Origin: Argentina anserina
Taxonomy: Eukaryota; Streptophyta; Magnoliopsida; Rosales; Rosaceae
Assembly (NCBI RefSeq): GCF_933775445.1
Contig: NC_065878.1
Span: 22,766,395-22,830,394 of the forward strand
Direction of reading: 5' to 3'
DNA: 64,000 nt
Of the stretch, positions 37,267 to 49,700 are shown one piece after another; position 1 is the first letter of the stretch, and each line of letters begins with the position of its first letter. A program made the translations under genes and the position numbers. The notes under the pieces are model-generated. The model was given only the letters and a program-made list of their open reading frames with translations. It was not told the DNA's origin and did not search any database.

Positions 37267-40200
37267 ATGACGATTTTCGCCGGAAATTTGAGCTCGGAAG
37301 GCGGCGATCGGAGTGTGGTTGCTCCGGCGGAAATAAACGCTCAAGAACTTTCTAAGTAAGCTTTCCGGTTTTACTCTGTGAGCATTTTCGTATTATTATA
37401 ATCTTAATACTCTGTTAATCTTGTGTTATTATACCATTTCATTACTACTCCGCGTTCGGATTCCAAGGCAATGGATATTTCATATAGAAAATTAGCTAAA
37501 ATGTTGTTATTCTCGTTAATTTGAGGCTTAACTAGCTCTTAATTGGTGTTTGGCTTTTTGGATTAACTTTTTTTTATTTTTTATTTAATTTTTTTAAATA
37601 CAGAGGGTCAAGAATCAGATATACAAGGAGTTATCTAGTGTCTTTAGCGAAATTGAGTACAGGAAAAGGATTACCGAGAGGAATTGAACCCTCAGTTTTA
37701 AGGTATTGTAAGATTAAACATTGTGTAATATATAGAATTAAGTTGGAAAAATTTGCTTTGGTTTTTTATTTGATGATTGTGATGGAACAGTGAACTTGAT
37801 GATTCTTGGTTGGACCACCCATGGGAAGTTTCTAATGATTCAGGTGTGTAGGTTAAATTTTTCTTTTACTTTTGGATGAATCATGAATGTCACAAATTGA
37901 TATACAAAATCTGGATTAGTATATCTAATTGCTCATTCCATTGATATAACAAATACAGATTCTGAGAGTTGTCAAGGGAATTACCAAGACAGAGGTCTGC
38001 TCAGTTCTGAGAATATCGGACTTCTGGGAGTTGGTTCTTTACGAAGAGTCCAAGGTGACATTGCTGATGCATCTCCTCCCAAGGTTGAAGAAAACATTTT
38101 ATCTCTACTTCATAAGAGCAAAGAGCCATATCGGCCTCCACACCTTTTGAAGGTCAGTGGTGAATTATCAGTCTCGATGAGTCATATTGTTCCATTTGAC
38201 ATTGTTGTATTAGAGCAGCCAACATGTGATATTTGTATCTGAGTATTTGTTCATTCAATCTCTTTCTGTATCTATGTGATTAAAAGTCCCAACTTATATT
38301 CTTTCAGGCCGATTGGAATGATTATAAAGATGAAGCATGGGTTTCTCCCGAGTATCTAAGTAAAAATGGACAGAAGCAAAACTGGGGAAAAGGTATAATC
38401 TCCTACTTCTTGCTATGCAGAAACATAGAGTGCTTTCTTGCTTTTTAATTTTTCATCGAGACGAATAATTCAGAAGCCTCCTAATGCCAATGTTATTGCT
38501 GACTATATCAGACTTTCCTGAGGTGATGAAGGCAGGACAGAAGGAAGCATTACTACAGAAGAAAAAGAAGAATTCAAGTGAACGTGACAAAAAGGTCCAG
38601 CCTATGATGCCACTGGACATGTCTGAAAACGAAGAGATAATGAATTCCCTTGCACCAGAGGTAATGGCTCATCCTTCACCAATTCATTCGTCTAAGTTTG
38701 CTTGTGGGACTCAAAACTCAGTATTCCATTTTTGTCTCACACCTTCCTTCTTTTGCTACACCACAGAATTCTGATACAACTGCAACTCACACTAAGATCG
38801 CTGCAAATTGTAGTGAATTCGCTCAGTTTCCTGCTATAGGTATTGTACTTCTAGTAAATTAGTAGCTTACTATTAATGTGCTTTTGAGTGAAATGTTTAT
38901 GTCTCGGTCCATAAAAGACTAAAAAGAGTAATTTGCTTTTGAGTAATTCTAATCCTGATCTTAAGTATATGCTAAACTGATATCATTTTTGCTCCAGAGG
39001 AAAATCCTGCAGACCGTATCTCCTGCAATGAAGCATCTGAATTCATTACTCATGGCGTCTATGAACACTCCACAATGGCTCCAGACAAGCATTTGAAATC
39101 TACTACAAATGAAACCTCCGAGCTATATGGATGTAGAATCCCAGCTGTCATTCTAGGAGTTCTTGCATGTGTGGGCCTTGAACACATTTTCAAACCAGAG
39201 ACTAAAGAAATCAGTTGTTCTATGATCTGGGATGGTTGTACTTCAGAGGATGGCAAGAAAGATTCTAGTAATCATCGTGGTTCTCATCACTATATGCTAT
39301 TGCCAGACAAAGGGACTGAACAGAAGGATACGACAGCATCTTCAGAGCGAAATATAGCATCAGATGAGATGCATCCTAGTGACACTACAACTGACAACAA
39401 CAAGCTTAAATTTGTGAACAAGGAAAATGCTGGCCAGCCTGTAAAGGATCTGATCCGAGAACCAAGAAGCTCCAGAAAGGGATTGCAATTAACTGATGCA
39501 TCGTCTTGCATCCCACAGAGTTCTATTGGCAGATCAACAAGGAAAAGTGTTTCAGAAACATGCAAGTTCTTCTTTCCTGTTGCAAACAAGATTGGCTTGG
39601 CTTCTGCAAGTTGTGAAGATAAATCCAGTGTGATCAGCAGTGGAGCCATTGTGTCCTTAAGTTCTATTGATCAAAGTAAGGGAATGGATTACCAGTCAAT
39701 CTCTGATGATACAAAGCTCTATCCTCTCTGCTGCTCTGATGACAAAGACGCCCTGCCCCTTGAACTTTGTTTGCCTGATGAGGACAGCTTGATTACAGTG
39801 GATGATTTCAGGATTGTGACCTACAAGGATATGCTTGAAAAAAACCAGGTCAAAAGTAACAAGGTAACCCCAAGTGCACCAGTTGATAGTTCTGAGAAGC
39901 CGATGGACATGAAAACTCGAATCAAAGATGATAAACCTACTCCGGCCTACAAAAGTGCAGCACCAATTTATCAGTTGAAGGCACCTTACTCTGCTCCACC
40001 AGAACTTATAAATTCTCAAGTGAAAGCCATTAATCCAAAGTTCAAGCCTATGAATTCATCCAACCAAGCTTTCTCTACAAATGTGCTTCCCACCACTTAC
40101 CATCGGTCCCAAGCCAAACCATATCAGCAAACAGTTTCAACTACTTACATGCAGGAGCTGTACCATGTCCAAGCTTTTCCCTGGAGCTACCAGATGTCAA

Positions 40201-40417
40201 GTTATGGATGTGTGCCACTGCCTGTGGCGCCAACTCCAGGTACAATGCCATAACTACACTGATTAGATAGTCAGTTTTCCGAGCTTTCTATTCGCGACAG
40301 TAACTCAGAAGAGAATCTGTCTTTGTTGTGTTTGCAGGGGTTTATGGGGGGACTAATCAATATAGAACTCAGAACAATGCAGGGACAAGCTATTACCTTG
40401 GTTGGCAAGAGTTGTGA
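37267..40417 (+). CDS. Putative eIF4E-binding protein, CBE1/4E-T-like
   Basis: Exons 37267-37355, 37604-37702, 37791-37843, 37959-38152, 38308-38392, 38512-38660, 38767-38839, 38998-40239 and 40338-40417 join in frame to 687 residues. Near residue 34 the stretch RIRYTRSYLVSLAKL contains the canonical eIF4E-binding motif YxxxxL-phi (Y-TRSY-L-V). Further N-terminal features are SWLDHPWE and LLHKSKEPYRPPHLLK, typical of an extended family of disordered plant proteins. The long exon 8 is low-complexity, S/T/K-rich and without domains; the C terminus is proline- and tyrosine-rich, ending YYLGWQEL. Proteins of this kind bind the cap-binding factor and affect translation or mRNA decay. Identity with Arabidopsis CBE1 is from memory of the motif context and could be wrong; the eIF4E-binding motif itself is seen directly. 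Confidence 0.6.
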
Positions 40418-40419
40418 AA

Positions 40420-41135
40420 TGGTATTAACAACAGGGTTAGATTGACTCTTCCAGTCATTACAAAATGCTATTATAGATATGATCAGCTCTCAGAAGAAAT
40501 GTAATATTGTTCTAGCCTCCTATGGCCTAAGTAGTAGGACAAAGACTTTCTATGGAAATGTCAATATATTCCATGGAATACAAGTAGGAAGGGGTTAAGA
40601 AGGTTTAGCTGAATATTCTGGATCTAGCTGTTTTTATATTTACCTTTCATCATTCAACCTCTATCCACCCAGGAAACACACTACTAGTGGAAAAAAGAGG
40701 GTGCAGGCAAACCACAAAAGTGGTGAAAGGTTCACTTCCCAGCAAGTTGAATCTAATCAATTTCTAGAGTAAACTATCATATAATGCATATCGAGCATAT
40801 CTAAATCGTCGGAACAAACATCAACAACACGCTTACTGTGATTAGTAACAGGATGAATACACAGGGGATCACCACTGTACAAAAGTACATTAACCTAAAA
40901 TTTGAACTGCTATACACACTCCTGCAAAATGTATTGCTTTTCCTTGAACACACTACACCATATTACAATAAATTATGAACATATTCTGTAGTCTGAGCTC
41001 ACAACAACTATGCGCTATATAATGTCAACACCTACATGGAACCTAAAGCATTCTGATACTTTCTGCGTTTTCTTGGTGATTCATCTGACAATACCACCAA
41101 GTGACCGAAAAAGAATCTTCTAACTTCACGACTGT
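40420..41135. other. Convergent 3' regions of the CBE1-like and RVE genes
   Basis: The two genes are tail to tail, 722 bases apart. No further gene is visible here. Confidence 0.6.
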
Positions 41136-41139
41136 GCAC

Positions 41140-43586
41140 CTAAGCAACATTCTTGTGTTGGTCATTATGAAGGGTTTTACTTGCATCAAGATGGTCTTTT
41201 GTATCGCCATCAATCTTGCCGCATGAAAGCAACTTTCTCTGGGATCAAACCAAATATCAGCAATATATTCTTAATGTGCAGCAAAAGATAATAATATATT
41301 ACTTCACTAAAATAGAAACTCACATGATCCTCAAAATCAGGACTTGTCAAATTCATGGATAGATTTCTCATTAACAGTAAAACCTGCATAGGAGCCCAAA
41401 AATAGCATCACAACATTGGTCTTTGAAGTTTAATGTTATCCAATAAACTAAGACTTTAGACCAGGCATTGAAAGGATAGATAACCAACAAGAAAAGATAT
41501 ATATACCGTTTCAACATCTATAGGGTCCATCTTCTTCAGTGTCTGCAGATGCCCTGAAGTATTCGGATCAAAGACACTGCCAATGAAGCTGTATACTTGA
41601 CAAAAGTCGGGCAAAACTGCATAAAACAAACAGGTGTCACATAAACAACAAACTAGAATTTATAACTATAAAGTTGCAGTCCCTAGATAAGGCCATCACA
41701 CAGTAAAAAGCACTGCTCAAGGAGATAAAACAGATAAAAATATATTTCCCAAAGGTGCAGGTGTATATTGAATATAAATTCCAGATTGATCCATTCTGAT
41801 GTGTGATTTTATGTAATTGAATCTCGTGTGTGAAACATCTAGTGAAATATATATCAGTGCTTTCATACATATGTTCAACATACATTGGACGCCAAAGCCA
41901 AAGATAACGCGGGGTGAATGTATCCACTCTTCAAAACATAATAATATAAAACCTACTTTTTCGACAAAGCTGTACCCATATTGTGAGAGGTTGATAACAT
42001 TGACTCATTGAGCATGCAAATACATGATGATACAGAATTGTGCACATATCGACAATCTTAAATGTCAATGACAATCCTTTTCAGTTTCATGTGTGAATGA
42101 TATTCCATATTTTGCCACAAATCTCTTCCACTTCAAAGGGAAAAAGAAATCAAGTACAGTTCAGGTGACATTCAATTTAAGGGAGGGAAAAAAATTAAAA
42201 GTACTAAGATTAAAGCCTCACCTCTCAAGGGATGGCCATTATTCTGGTTCTGTGTTTCTGCGGCTGGTTGAGCTTTTGCAGTGCTTTCTGCACTATTACA
42301 GCTCGGCTTAGTTGATCCTGCAAAACACAGGAAACTTTCAGATGAGGAACAGAGATACAATGTAGAAAACACAAACTCAAAAATCAAATTTTGTGAAAGA
42401 AAACGTGAAAGTACATGGAGATAGGTTGCCACTAAGGTCATTCAATGTATGATAATCTCACCTTTGGTCTCATTTGATAGGTTGGCTGATTGCACAGAAC
42501 CATTAGGCCAAGAAGGTACTACACCACCACTCCTAGGACTAATAAGCACCGATGATGAATCTGGCCTTTGGACGAACCCAGGTTCAAGTAAAGCTGTTGA
42601 AGAGTGACACGAAGCAGACACTTGTGGGAGTGCCACCACTGACAGAAAAAAGGCATTGGTGAGTGATGATTGTATAGACTTTACCATGACTAAAATACAT
42701 AAAAAATGGAAACCATCCTCACCATTTTTTGACGCTTTCTGAGGGTAAGGGTGAGATGCTTTCCTTTTCGGCCTGGGTGGCGGTAGATGCTCGCTTGTCC
42801 CATTCTTCTGAACCTTCAGGAAATACTTCTGTGCATGACTACGTATCTGCAACACAAACCTTTCTAGTGAGTGTGCCATTCAATCATCGTCCAACATTAC
42901 AAATTCATAACTAAAAGAAAGCATTTGACAGTCATTTTCGCTAAATTTGCTCTGAAAATGACCAGAACGGCGACAATGTATGAAGAAGATAACAAAGGTA
43001 ACCTGTATAACTGTCTTCGAGCCGATAAATGCTTCAATTTTCTTCCAATCACGATCAAAGCTGAATAAACCAGAGTGAAATTCAGCAAATAGTTTTCTCA
43101 TTAACACAAAAAATGTACTTGAAAAACTTAAACAACATCAACCTCATTACATATAATAAGTTTATAACATAATTATCTCCATTTCAACTCAATTAATTAC
43201 TCTACATATCAGCAATTTCATTCATAATCACACATTTACTTCACATCTAACACTACAATTTAGCTCATCTTCTTCCTTCTTCATTCAATTGAATACAATT
43301 TGAGCTCCAATCGAGAACTGAAATTCAAAACCCTAACTGAGAGAAGCTCAACTTACAGCTGAAGAGCTTCGAGGAACTTATCGTGCTCAGGCTCGGTCCA
43401 GCTCTCTCTGGACTTGGTGATAGTGTAGGGCTTCCGAATCTTCTTGCTCAGATCCTCCGCGGACGACGTCGACGTCGACGCCGTGGTGGTGATCGCCGCC
43501 GTGGCGTATGGCCCGAGTCCGGGAAGGGCCATTTCGCCCGGATCCAAGTAGAGGCTTTCGGGCGGAGTCGGGCTTTTTGATACCAT
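41140..43586 (-). CDS. RVE: REVEILLE-type MYB-like clock transcription factor (RVE8/RVE6/RVE3 clade)
   Basis: Eight exons (43586-43357, 43060-43003, 42846-42723, 42638-42462, 42317-42222, 41616-41507, 41383-41324, 41238-41140) give 317 residues. The single MYB repeat spans about residues 58-108: [37 protein letters not shown], with the SHAQKYF signature at 99-105. It is followed by [15 protein letters not shown], the proline-rich mark of the LCL/RVE8 group. The C-terminal [18 protein letters not shown] and [19 protein letters not shown] is the LCL domain, which in RVE8 and its relatives recruits LNK coactivators. The group binds evening elements and activates PRR5, TOC1 and other evening genes in the nucleus. 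LHY and CCA1 lack this C-terminal block, so they are excluded; RVE8 versus RVE6 cannot be settled here. Confidence 0.92.
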
Positions 43587-43799
43587 GAAATTTGAAACGG
43601 AGTCGGGTTTTGGGCTTTTCCGGAAGGAGCGAGGAATTCTGCGAATAGTTAGCGCCGGTGGCTTTGGAGGTTATATCGGACTTGGGTTTTGTTGGCTGCA
43701 GCCGGTGGATTTTTGGATTGGGGGGATAAACCAATGGGCGGTCGCCACGTTTACGGTAGGAAGAAGGATTAGGTTCTCTTAATTAAACCGTGTTGCCTA

Positions 43800-46700
43800 A
43801 TCTAATTAGTCCCATTTCAAAAAACAAATCTAATTAGTCGATCTAAACACTCACTAAAGTGGGAGTTATGTCTTGCACTAGTTTTATTTCTTCATTTTTG
43901 AAGACAATTTGCCCTAAATTTATCAACAATGGCTATTAATTTGTGCATGACAGTTAATGGGATTTGAGATGCGAGTTTAGACCTCGATCAGTCCATGAAT
44001 TTGTATCGACTAGATTTAAATTGAAATTACATATACTATGTATTCCAAACACAAACTTTAAAGTAGACACCAATATCATAATCATCCTCTTCTGCATAAT
44101 AAAAATGTGTTCGACCTCATTTGAATTCTTAATATCTTGAACTTTTATAATTTTCTTTTCTTTCGTGTGTATGAATTTAACCTTAAAGCTCCTTATTTCT
44201 AGAGGCTCAATTGATGTCTTAAAATTAACAGATTGGAAACGAGAAATATGAAGGGCTAGGAGGAGTTTCCAAGGACCCAAAAGTATGTGAAGTATAGGAG
44301 TGGACACATGGTTGTAACGGGCCTAGAAATATATGGACCAATGCTTTCAATAGTGACGTGTGAGTGGCCATATATTAGGCCACATGGTAGATTGGTCTAG
44401 GAGAATAAGGGCCAGATATTTTTCACGGGGCCCCGCCTTGCTTTCTTTCATTTCCGTCGAGTATCTTCTTTCGGATCTTTCATGAGATTTTTGTTTTCAC
44501 TGTTGAATTTGGAATACACATACATGGAATTTGAAAACGATGCATCTATCCAAACTAGGGTGTTTATATATATATATATCAAAAGTAGGGTGTCTTTGTT
44601 ATGTAGTTATGTATAGTGTGGCTAATATTCAAGATAATGACCCATAACTCTATAAGAGGTTAACGTTACGTGTTATAGTGTAAGGTTTGTTTGTTCATGG
44701 AGATGGGGAATTAGATTATATGACAACGTTTTTGTGATGAATATATAATTTTCTTTATTCGATCATCCTCGAGTGAGCGATGATTTTTAAACTAGCCAAC
44801 ATAGTGTCACATCTATGTACCTGAAGAGCTCGATATGGTAGTTTGTGATCTTGAAAACCAATGACCTGTGGTGGCACATAAATATATATCAATTTACGTT
44901 GAGATCGAAGTATCCATCCCTTAACTAAAGAAAAAAAAAACAAAGGATTGTAAGATAAAATACGTACAACTATGTGAATTTTCTCCTAACATACCTACAA
45001 ATCTACAATTAATAAACTACATCTGAACAATTGTATATATATTTTTTTATCAAAAAACAATTGTATATTTATATAAGTATATTCTTACATAGTACTCATG
45101 AATCATGATCTCTACGATATTGGTACTTATCACCACAATAAATGTGATACTGGTTCTTATCGCTACAAATGTTAAGAGTATCTTACATAGTACTCATGAA
45201 TCATGTTCTCAACGATATTAGTTCTTATCACCACCTATGTGATACTGGTTCTTATCCCTACAAATGTTGACATGCATGTCAATAACCTCTTAAGAAGTTA
45301 ATTAAACCACCTTCAATTTCCATCTTTAAATACTTGTATACGAGCCCCGTATGCATCCATGCTTGTTTTGGAAGTAGAGTACGTAGTTAGTCTTAATTAG
45401 TTCGGTTCCATGCTTGTTTCTCTGTATAAATTAACATGTACTCCTGAAATATCGTCAAACTTAATTTGACCGATGTCACGGTCACATACGTACATGTGCA
45501 ATCACATTGTTATTTATATGTCTAATTCATATCTTAAGACGTTCTAAAGCTGTAAACAATTAGGATTTCCTCCTTATAATAAATTAATCACAATGGATAT
45601 ATATCATATAATTCACATCTAATTGTAGACTGAGACTCAAATCGATCTTGTCGGGTCACTTCCCAGATCAAGTTTTACACTATGGAAATCGACCTCGCTT
45701 GGCTCATTTTTATATATGAAGGTACAGGTCGATGGCCTGTTCGTCCATGTTCGAGTTATATATATAACTAAGTATATATAATTAACCAGGCATGCATTAA
45801 TCTTATTGGATTAATGCATATATTTTTCAAATTTAATCACTCTTTAGTTAGCTCATCTTTTTATGATAATAGTAATAATTAGCTAGCTCATAGCTAATCA
45901 AAGATTTTTTATATATACCTGCATTTATGGATCGATCTTGCATGTTACTGACTCCTTACTTGGCCCTGGAAAATGCATTAACAATCTTATAAATGGACGA
46001 TACACCGCACAATACTAAGTAATTAACTGCTACCGTTGGAGCAGAATACTTAGAATCAAAGCAAAAGTTTTAGATGATATATAAGGCAATAACAATCGAC
46101 ACTAAGTTCATGAACCAAATATTCGTGACCTCATGAGGTACGCAGTAAGGCAAAAGAACACTTGTTATAGTCTGTGACCACTCAAGACTCGAGGGTGTAC
46201 TCTATCTCATTAGTCGTTGTACGTACGTACGTGAGTGAGACTACTTTGTAATCTTCAAGGTTTTCAATATCTTATGTATTAACTCAAGCCTTTTGATATA
46301 TGAGAATATTTTCACCGAAGGAGTTGTGATAAGTAATAGAACATGCAGTGCCGCGTTGCACAGTAAATCTGTGCCGCGCTTATTGTGCAGCGTTGCACAG
46401 TAAGTAATGCCGTAATGGCACCACCTGCATAAATGCAGGTGCGCCTAATAAAGGTTTGTAATTGAAAACATGGACATGATCGAGAAAAAGAGAGGAGGGA
46501 AGAGGCATGCAGTTGGGCGGAAGCTCGGTGGCGAAGGAAGTGAAGGAGAGACTTCGTCTTTGTACGTTACTATGAATTATGACGAGCTAGTGATCTAGTA
46601 CAAAATGGAGTCATGGACAACGACGACCCACCAGACGAGTCTATAGAGTTTAAACAAAGGTCCAAGTGACGGCAAAGACTCGCAATCTCTTGGCTACTTC

Positions 46701-46900
46701 GTGGAAGTAGTATAACACCATGATTGTTTTAGATCACCATTGATTTTTCAAAAGGCCACGCGATTTTAACGATGCCGTATTGCCTTTTTAGTCCTGCAAT
46801 ACGGTGTCGTTTCAAGTGTGAATACAAACCCAGAAATTTTAGTTTATTGTGATCGGGGCCAAAACTAGAGCACATGGTTTTATTGACCGCCTTGACCCAA
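43800..46900. other. Intergenic, AT-rich, no gene supported
   Basis: A tandem duplication lies at 45083-45270 (listed separately). A short cluster of small inverted and direct repeats ('gcgttgcacagtaa' twice at about 46352 and 46389, 'cacctgcataaatgcaggtg' near 46422) may be a MITE scrap. Minus frames at 43954-44307 and 44755-44943 have no recognised content. Confidence 0.5.
45083..45270. repeat. Two-copy tandem duplication, period about 98 bp
   Basis: 'tcttacatagtactcatgaa' occurs at 45083 and 45181, each followed by 'tcat..tctc.acgatatt', 'cttatcaccac' and 'tgtgatactggttcttatc'. Confidence 0.88.
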
Positions 46901-46986
46901 AAAAAATATTTAATTGACCGGAAAACTGGACTCTAGTCTAGGGTTGACCCTCCCAGTGTATATAGACAACACGCCACTCTCATTTC

Positions 46987-46989
<3 letters not shown>

Positions 46990-47021
<32 letters not shown>
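46990..47021. repeat. CT microsatellite upstream of the HIPP gene
   Basis: About 15 CT dinucleotides lie in the leader, 65 bases before the ATG at 47086. Confidence 0.9.
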
Positions 47022-47023
<2 letters not shown>

Positions 47024-47085
47024 AAATTTAGCAGCTTCAGTATTATACTTCTGGTTTTTTTCCAGATCCTTCAAATCCAGTGAAA

Positions 47086-47966
47086 ATGAAGGTACGTACT
47101 TCTACTAAGATTCAAAGCTCTCCTCCTCACTCTAGCTATGTTTGTCGTTTCCCTTTTACTTTAGCGTCTTAAGTTCATGATGAGGATTTTTTTGGTATAA
47201 TTATGATCAGTTTTATGCAATATAACACACGAAAAATTGGTGATACCTTCACCTTCACTTACTGGTTTCTGAAATTCCAATTGTTCCTTGAAGTTCTAAG
47301 TTCAATTAAGGATGGGTTTATTTCCGTGCTCTGTTTATATATGGATTTGATCGAAATTTGTTCTAATAGTTCTTTCATTCTGCTCCATGACAGAAAGTTG
47401 TGTTGAAGTTGGACGTACACGATGACAGGTCCAAGAAGAAAGCCATGAGGGCAGTCTCAGGGATCGAAGGTATATTTGTATTTACAACCTTGCAAATATT
47501 ACTCTGTTTTTCATCAATAAATTAACCTGATACTTACCAAATTGTGATGTGCTTTCATTTCGAAACAAATTAAAGTATGAGATTAGAGTCATTAGACGAT
47601 ATTAGCTTCTCTTAGCTGGTGTAGCTAACTGGTTTTTGTGATGGCAATAATTGAACAGGGCTAGATTCGATCTCCATGGACATGAAGGACCAGAAGCTGA
47701 CAGTGACTGGGGACATAGATCCAGTAGACTTGGTGAGCAAGTTGAGGAAGCTATGCCGCACTGAGATAGTATCGGTAGGACCAGCCAAGGAGGAAAAGAA
47801 GAAGGAAGAGCCAAAGAAAGAGGAACCCAAAAAAGATGAGAAGAAGAAAGATCCCAAAGATGAACTGGCTGAGTATCTCAAGCTCTACGGTCAATGCCCA
47901 CCAGTGAGTACGCATTATTATGTTAGAAGTATGGAGGAGGATCCCAATTCCTGTGTCATCTGCTAA
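47086..47966 (+). CDS. Heavy metal-associated isoprenylated plant protein (HIPP-like), metal-site variant
   Basis: Exons 47086-47091, 47394-47469 and 47659-47966 encode 129 residues. The first exon holds just Met-Lys, as in many HMA genes. The HMA fold pattern is clear: [40 protein letters not shown] and [17 protein letters not shown]. The MxCxxC metal site is replaced by [10 protein letters not shown], so the classical copper/zinc ligands are missing. A lysine/glutamate-rich linker ([16 protein letters not shown]) follows, then a C-terminal CVIC, a CaaX box for prenylation that would anchor the protein to membranes. HIPPs act in metal handling and stress, and HMA proteins without cysteines occur in immunity-related subgroups. 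The lack of the CxxC suggests a protein-binding rather than a metal-carrying role. Confidence 0.88.
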
Positions 47967-47969
47967 TCG

Positions 47970-49684
47970 ATCTACTAATTAAGGGTTAGAAAAGATTGAA
48001 GCCAAGATGAATAATGGGGCAGATCGATAATTTTGAATTTTGATAATGTTCTAAAAAAGAGAGAAGCTGCCATATTGTACAGTACGGGCCTACGGGGGTG
48101 ATTTGCTTTGTTAATTTCTTTCATTTCTTTGCTGTTGAACTTGGAATATGAAACTAGAAGGAAAATAAGATAGCTTATGTTAGAGGCTTCTTTGGTGCAG
48201 GACTCTTGTTTTGGAATCTTCACACTTATGAATGTTGTTACTAAGACGATTACTGAAATATTGGTACAGTTAGCTATGTGCTATCTTCATCGATCTGTTG
48301 ATCGAGTAGATTAATCATTGACGTTCATTTGAACTTAATTCTATGCATGCATGTATGGATCGGAGTAAAAGCTAGAGTAATTGGTTTTGTCTTTTGAACT
48401 TTGCATGTTGAAAGTTAACATACATACATACATACATTTGGTATGTAATTTGTTCAAAAGAATGGTCATATCGTGATAAAGAGGGGGAAGGGGAGGTAAT
48501 ATCTATGTTATGTTCTAGAAGTGCATTAAGAGGTCTGTAGCAATTTACTCATTTTGCTAAAGTTTTATTTTGCCTGAAATAAACAAGTGATCTTATCTTA
48601 ATCAGATGACTATTATCGACGTGGAACGGTGGAAGTTGAAGACTCATGTCCATTTCACCAAAATATTAATTTTCTAAACCCTAAAGATTGGAATGTATAT
48701 AAAAATTCAACTTGACATGATGACTTGATCCCAAAACAACGAGAATAAGATAGGCCTAGCTTGATTTGCTCAATTCTTAATAGCGTTGATTAAGACTTTG
48801 CTTATTTACAAATACAAACGCCTCACTGGATCGATTGGCAAAGGAACTATTAGGATTTTCTTTGTGCTTTTTAAACTAGATAATTGGTTAATATGACTTG
48901 AATAATTCTAGGGTTTCTACCTTTCACAGTTTCACGTCAGCATAAGAATGTACAACGTCGTCGATCGTCTGCGTTTTGGTCGGTCGGTTAGATAAGTCTG
49001 TTAGTGAGCTAGGTAAGTCCTTCTCATGGTTTGGATTCATTAACTGGGTGCTGATTCTGCTGCTGAAAGAAACTACTGCAGTCTGCAGACATTTTGGTTT
49101 ATCTGTTTGTTTATCAATTAACTCGTCAATTGTTATCCAACCTAAGTTAATTTAGCTGATGTAATCAAGTTGTATAGAGCTATAATTAACACCACAGATT
49201 TACTAAACAAACAAAAACCACTTGGAGCTTAGCTAGATAGTAGGATCGGCGATCAGTGATTAGTACATATATATGTGTCGTTAATCGTTATATATGCTAA
49301 TTTTAAACGATTAAATTTAGAAGCATCGATTGTATGTGTGTAAGTATAATATTAGGAAGATGATTACATCAATCCATGTGTAACATGTTGATGAGGCTTC
49401 AGATCTAAACATATCTTATTTTAGTAATTTTACAAGTTAGATTAATTACAAATCAACCTACCCCTATGATATACGATAATACGAATATCAATTATGTCAA
49501 TTAAGTATACTTAAGTGATCATCGATATAGACGCTTTTAGACTAGTTTAATAAAGTTTTAACCTGATTGATTGAATCATATATGTTTGTGGAACCCTGTG
49601 CTGTACGTGCAAGTCAACGTCAACTTAATTATTTCGAATTGAAGCATGCTTGTTAGTAGTGTGGTACAACTGTACAAGTAACTT
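47970..49684. other. 3' region of HIPP gene and intergenic DNA
   Basis: A small (CATA)n run lies near 48418-48436. No gene is supported. Confidence 0.55.
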
Positions 49685-49700
49685 CATTTGCAATGGAGTT

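Noticed and set aside
39290..40019. Minus-strand frames of 119 and 107 codons
   Set aside because: They are antisense shadows of the large CBE1-like exon, without domain or start context.
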